From UBA5266 sp964610025 (GTDB lineage Bacteria > Bacteroidota > Bacteroidia > Bacteroidales > WCHB1-69): a DNA stretch of 55,689 bases. The stretch lies in NCBI GenBank assembly GCA_964610025.1, contig CAZSTX010000005.1, positions 1-55,689 of the forward strand, read 5' to 3'. The translations under genes and the position numbers were made by a program. The notes beneath the pieces were generated by a model. It was not told where the DNA came from and did no database searches. It saw only the letters and a list, made by a program, of their open reading frames with translations. Shown here one piece after another: positions 52,035 to 55,689 of the stretch (its first letter is position 1; the number at the start of each line of letters is the position of its first letter).

Positions 52035-54173
52035 TTATTTGCGAGATTCTAACAGAAGCTGAAGCATCACAACAGCACACTCGCTAATAATGGAACCTGG
52101 TCCAAAAATAGCTACAACACCTGTTTTATACAAGAAATCATAATCTTGAGGAGGAATAACACCGCCTACAATTACCATAATATCTTCTCTGTTTAATTTC
52201 TTTAATTCTTCTATTATTTTCGGAACTAATGTTTTATGCCCTGCTGCCAAAGAAGAAACTCCAACAAAATGTACATCATTTTCTACTGCCTGTTTTGCTG
52301 CCTCTTCTGGTGTTTGAAATAAAGGTCCCATATCAACATCAAATCCTATATCTGCATAAGCTGTTGCTACTACTTTTGCTCCTCGGTCGTGTCCATCTTG
52401 CCCCATCTTAGCTATCATAATACGTGGTCTCCGACCTTCTAAAGCTGCAAATTCATCTGCTAAATTGCATGCTTTTTTAAAACTGTCATTATTTTTTGTT
52501 TCTGAATTATACACTCCTGTAATGAGATTTATTTTTGCTTTATAACGTCCATATATTTTTTCCATTGCCATAGAAATTTCACCTAAAGAAGCTCGTTTAC
52601 GTGCCGCTTCTACTGACAATGTTAATAAATTTCCTTCACCTGTTTCTGCACATTGCATGATATCTTTCAAGGCTTTTTCGACAGCTGCTTGATCACGATT
52701 TTGGCGTAATTGCGTTAATCGTTTAATTTGAGCCTCTCTTACCATCGTATTATCTACTTCTAAAGTTTCGATAGGTTCTTCTTGCTCTAAACAATATTTA
52801 TTTACCCCTACAATAGTATCATGATTAGAATCAATACGTGCTTGTTTTCGTGCTGATGCTTCTTCGATACGCATTTTTGGCAAGCCTGTTTCTATTGCCT
52901 TTGCCATTCCGCCTAATTCTTCTATTTCTTGAATGTGTTGCCAAGCTTTATGAGCAATATCATGCGTTAGATTTTCAACATAATAAGACCCAGCCCAAGG
53001 GTCGACTACTTTACAAATATTAGTTTCTTCTTGTAAATATATTTGTGTATTACGTGCTATACGAGCCGAAAAATCGGTAGGCAAAGCTATTGCTTCGTCT
53101 AAAGCATTTGTATGCAACGATTGAGTATGACCTAAAGCGGCTGCCATTGCTTCTATACAAGTACGCGCAACATTATTAAACGGGTCTTGTGCAGTAAGCG
53201 ACCACCCAGAAGTTTGTGAATGGGTACGCAATGCTAAAGATTTTGGATTTTTAGGGTTAAATTGTTTGACAATTTTAGCCCACAACATACGAGCAGCACG
53301 CATTTTAGCTATTTCCATAAAATGGTTCATGCCAATTGCCCAAAAAAAAGAAAGACGAGGAGCAAAAGTATCGATATCCATTCCTGCATTCAATCCAGCT
53401 CTAATATACTCTAACCCATCGGCTAAAGTATAGGCTAATTCTATATCAGCAGTAGCTCCTGCTTCTTGCATATGATAACCTGATATACTTATCGAATTAA
53501 ATTTAGGCATATATTTAGAAGTAAATTCAAAAATATCGGCAATAATTTTCATCGATGGCAAGGGTGGATAAATATAAGTATTTCTTACCATAAATTCTTT
53601 CAATATATCATTTTGAATAGTACCCGTTAATTGCTCTAAACTTACCCCTTGTTCTTCGGCAGCAACGATATAAAAAGCCATAATAGGCAATACGGCACCA
53701 TTCATAGTCATTGATACCGACATCTTATCTAATGGGATATGGTCAAATAATATTTTCATATCTAATATAGAATCTACAGCAACTCCTGCTTTTCCTACAT
53801 CACCCACTACCCTTTCATGGTCACTATCATAGCCTCTATGTGTAGCCAAATCAAAAGCAATAGACAAGCCTTTTTGTCCTGCTGCTAAATTTCTTCTATA
53901 AAACGCATTGGATTCTTCGGCAGTAGAAAAACCTGCATATTGACGAATTGTCCACGGTCGCATAACATACATTGTAGAATAAGGTCCTCTTAAAAAAGGC
54001 GGAATTCCCGCAGCATAATTAAGATGTGCTAAATGTTCAATATCATCTTTAGTGTATACAGACTTTAAAGGTATTTGTTCGGCAGTAGTCCATACATCAT
54101 TAGTAATAAACTTGTTTGTATTATTTTCTTCCTTTTTATTTATATAAGAAATTTTTGTAAAATCTGGTCTCAT
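52035..54173 (-). CDS. mutB: methylmalonyl-CoA mutase large subunit
   Basis: This B12 enzyme interconverts succinyl-CoA and methylmalonyl-CoA for propionate production or use. The 712-residue protein has the TIM-barrel with RGPYSTMYVMRPWTIRQYAG near residue 62, SISGYHMQEAGA, and the C-terminal B12 domain with the cobalt-ligand motif DGHDRGAK, SSLAAGH and VGGVIPPQDY. All catalytic parts are present. The small subunit gene (mutA) that normally sits directly upstream in Bacteroidota is not in this window. Confidence 0.95.
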   Translation of the reverse strand: MRPDFTKISYINKKEENNTNKFITNDVWTTAEQIPLKSVYTKDDIEHLAHLNYAAGIPPFLRGPYSTMYVMRPWTIRQYAGFSTAEESNAFYRRNLAAGQKGLSIAFDLATHRGYDSDHERVVGDVGKAGVAVDSILDMKILFDHIPLDKMSVSMTMNGAVLPIMAFYIVAAEEQGVSLEQLTGTIQNDILKEFMVRNTYIYPPLPSMKIIADIFEFTSKYMPKFNSISISGYHMQEAGATADIELAYTLADGLEYIRAGLNAGMDIDTFAPRLSFFWAIGMNHFMEIAKMRAARMLWAKIVKQFNPKNPKSLALRTHSQTSGWSLTAQDPFNNVARTCIEAMAAALGHTQSLHTNALDEAIALPTDFSARIARNTQIYLQEETNICKVVDPWAGSYYVENLTHDIAHKAWQHIQEIEELGGMAKAIETGLPKMRIEEASARKQARIDSNHDTIVGVNKYCLEQEEPIETLEVDNTMVREAQIKRLTQLRQNRDQAAVEKALKDIMQCAETGEGNLLTLSVEAARKRASLGEISMAMEKIYGRYKAKINLITGVYNSETKNNDSFKKACNLADEFAALEGRRPRIMIAKMGQDGHDRGAKVVATAYADIGFDVDMGPLFQTPEEAAKQAVENDVHFVGVSSLAAGHKTLVPKIIEELKKLNREDIMVIVGGVIPPQDYDFLYKTGVVAIFGPGSIISECAVVMLQLLLESRK

Positions 54174-54202
54174 AATTATACTCTCTTTTATAAAAAACTT
54201 TA

Positions 54203-54210
54203 CAAAAGTA
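54203..54210 (-). promoter_or_regulatory. -7 box of mutB
   Basis: The minus-strand TACTTTTG (complement of CAAAAGTA) lies 29 bases before the mutB ATG at 54173. Confidence 0.55.
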
Positions 54211-54520
54211 CTAAATAAAGAGTTATAAATAAAAAATAAATATATTTTTTATTCACATTATTTAATTTATTAAAGATAAGTTAGAAATACAACTGAGAAT
54301 TTTAGGTGTTGTATCGAAAATGCGGGAAACAAGAATGGAATAAATTATATAAAAACTTACATAAAGAAACACTCTTATCTTCAAAAATAAAATTATAATA
54401 TCTTATATAAAAAAAAGTATTTTTGAGTTTACTTTGAATCCCTTTATAAAGATTTGATTATCTAACTTTAATAAAATAAATAATTACTTTTTCATATCTC
54501 AAAAATCAATGCAATATAGT
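54211..54520. other. gene-free AT-rich stretch between mutB and rsmE
   Basis: I see no gene, terminator or RNA structure of note; a short dyad, ACAAC / GTTGT, lies near 54290-54316. Small frames here are under 10 codons. Confidence 0.5.
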
Positions 54521-55237
54521 TTAAACTTGTTTATTAACAAAATGCACTGTATTGCACGCTACTATGGCTGCTGTTTCGGTACGCAAGCGATTTTTTCCTA
54601 AACTTACCGGAATAAAACCGTATTGTTTTGCAAAACTTACTTCATTGGGAGTAAAATCACCTTCTGGTCCAATTAAAATCAAGGTGTCTTTATTTTTTTT
54701 AACTCTATGCTGCAATAGCGGCAAAGGCAAATCATTATTCGTACCACAATATGCTATTATTTTTTGTTCTTCTTTTGCTGTTTCGACCAAGTATTTAAAA
54801 CTAAACTTTTCGTTAAATATTGGCTTGGTAAAATGCAAAGATTGCTTTATTGCAGCAACAGCAATACGCTCAATACGATTATATTTCAAGTTAATTTTTT
54901 CTGACTTATCGCATATTAAAGCAGTTATTTCGGATACGCCTATTTCGATTGCTTTTTCAACAAACCATTCATACCTATCTGTATTTTTAGTTGGAGCTAC
55001 TGCCAAATGTAAATAATAAGGGAAACTAGCTACTACCCTCTCTTGCGATAATATTTCGACAGTACATTTATTAATTGCATCGTCTACAATAGATGCTTTA
55101 TAGAGATAGCCTTTTCCATCAGTAAGATAGATTGTATCGCCTCGTCTGAAACGCATCACTTTAACACAATGAATAGATTCTTCTTGCGACAGAGTACAAA
55201 GCGATGAAATTATATCAGGAGCATAAAACAAATCCAT
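54521..55237 (-). CDS. rsmE: 16S rRNA (uracil-1498-N3)-methyltransferase
   Basis: RsmE methylates U1498 of 16S rRNA. The 238-residue protein has an N-terminal PUA-like domain (HCVKVMRFRRGDTIYLTDGKG) and a C-terminal SPOUT knot domain with VAPTKNTDRYEWFVEKAIE, the SAM-binding LIGPEGDFTPNEV, and SLGKNRLRTETA. Full length. It starts seven bases after the stop of the small membrane protein gene upstream, so the two are probably co-transcribed. Confidence 0.95.
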   Translation of the reverse strand: MDLFYAPDIISSLCTLSQEESIHCVKVMRFRRGDTIYLTDGKGYLYKASIVDDAINKCTVEILSQERVVASFPYYLHLAVAPTKNTDRYEWFVEKAIEIGVSEITALICDKSEKINLKYNRIERIAVAAIKQSLHFTKPIFNEKFSFKYLVETAKEEQKIIAYCGTNNDLPLPLLQHRVKKNKDTLILIGPEGDFTPNEVSFAKQYGFIPVSLGKNRLRTETAAIVACNTVHFVNKQV

Positions 55238-55244
55238 TGTTAAA

Positions 55245-55652
55245 TTAAAATTTCCATTTTAACCCAATGTATCCATCTTGCGTAGGTTCTAAATAAATTG
55301 TAGAATGTTCTAAATCCATTAATTTCCCAGCTTTATCTACAAAATAAAAGCTCCGCAAAAGAAAAAACAAACCACCTGCTACTGCAAAAGACCCTGCAGC
55401 AAAAAGAGGATATTTTGCTTTAGTATAATGTGAATCAAAATAAGTGAATGCCAAAGTGTTAGCTGACAATCCTGTTGTTAATAAACAAATTCCTAAATAA
55501 AAATTAGTAGTCGATTTTCGCAAATAATATCCTGAAGTATATTTAAATAAATCGTTTTCAGACAAATTGTCTAATTGTTTAAATCTTAAAAAATCGTCTT
55601 TAGTAGATTGTCGAAAACATGAAATAAACTGTTTTACCATACTTTTTTGCAT
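55245..55652 (-). CDS. small two-helix membrane protein of unknown function
   Basis: The product has 135 residues from the ATG at 55652, or 131 from a second ATG at 55640. Two hydrophobic segments (about 50-70 and 83-103) flank a short polar loop; the N-terminal 45 residues are basic and polar, and the C-terminal 30 end in YIGLKWKF, which might be a terminal beta strand. Not recognised. It precedes rsmE with a seven-base gap and seems to be its operon partner. The promoter is probably at or beyond the window edge. Confidence 0.65.
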   Translation of the reverse strand: MQKSMVKQFISCFRQSTKDDFLRFKQLDNLSENDLFKYTSGYYLRKSTTNFYLGICLLTTGLSANTLAFTYFDSHYTKAKYPLFAAGSFAVAGGLFFLLRSFYFVDKAGKLMDLEHSTIYLEPTQDGYIGLKWKF

Positions 55653-55689
55653 AGCAAATACATAATTATAGCTATCAAAAGTATAAATA

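Noticed and set aside
52229..53023. Plus-strand leucine-rich frames inside mutB.
   Set aside because: They are antisense shadows of the conserved mutase coding sequence.

Overview
The window is a 55.7-kb, strongly AT-rich chromosomal segment of a member of the Bacteroidota. The evidence is the type IX secretion / gliding operon (porP/sprF-like, gldK, gldL, gldM, gldN), a secreted protease ending in a type IX sorting domain, Bacteroidota-typical families (DUF5606, DUF1599, the BT_3928-type DoxX protein, an AMP nucleosidase), and many promoters with the Bacteroidota -7 box TAnnTTTG. Ribosome binding sites are A-rich rather than GGAGG. The order is uncertain; Bacteroidales or a close relative is my inference.

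Layout. (1) 1-3272 is an accessory region: a four-copy 32-bp-period repeat, an attC-like palindromic element, and a two-gene type II restriction-modification module bracketed by a 56-bp near-perfect direct repeat. The methyltransferase carries a C-terminal staphylococcal-nuclease-like domain that has lost its catalytic residues. (2) 3273-6632, minus strand: dxr-rseP-lptB (isoprenoid precursors, site-2 protease, LPS export). (3) 6633-12365: a 51-codon remnant of a type I hsdM gene, a lipoprotein, an O-antigen ligase-like protein, a C-terminal processing protease and a rhomboid protease, then an intergenic stretch with two small promoter-plus-hairpin units that could be short RNAs. (4) 12366-23839, plus strand: a secreted metzincin protease, aminotransferase, rdgB, AMP nucleosidase, an ABC-2 exporter pair, then tig-clpP-clpX, DUF5606 and tsaE. 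(5) 23836-29053, minus strand: rarA, a CAP-plus-OmpA-like surface protein, ychF and an Nfu-type iron-sulfur protein. (6) 29212-38275, plus strand: a methyltransferase, a CPA2 antiporter, a UvrD/PcrA helicase, a TSUP transporter, DUF1599, a BT_3928-like protein and nadE. (7) 38276-44884: the T9SS core operon with a leader and a terminator. (8) 44903-51174: recG, dus, an acyltransferase/N-acyltransferase pair probably making glycine- or ornithine-type lipids, engB and rplY. (9) 51176-55652, minus strand: panB, the methylmalonyl-CoA mutase large subunit, rsmE and a small membrane protein.

How the genes fit together. Most of the window is housekeeping. The T9SS core proteins form the secretion motor and outer-membrane ring that would export the metalloprotease at 12366. 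LptB, RseP, the O-antigen ligase-like protein and the aminolipid pair concern envelope biogenesis. Trigger factor, ClpXP, the S41 protease and rhomboid concern protein quality control. The parts worth a second look are the mobile-looking restriction module and its flanking repeats, the possible small RNAs at 11.8-12.2 kb, and several unusual domain features listed as findings. I saw no tRNA, rRNA, CRISPR array, intact transposase or origin.
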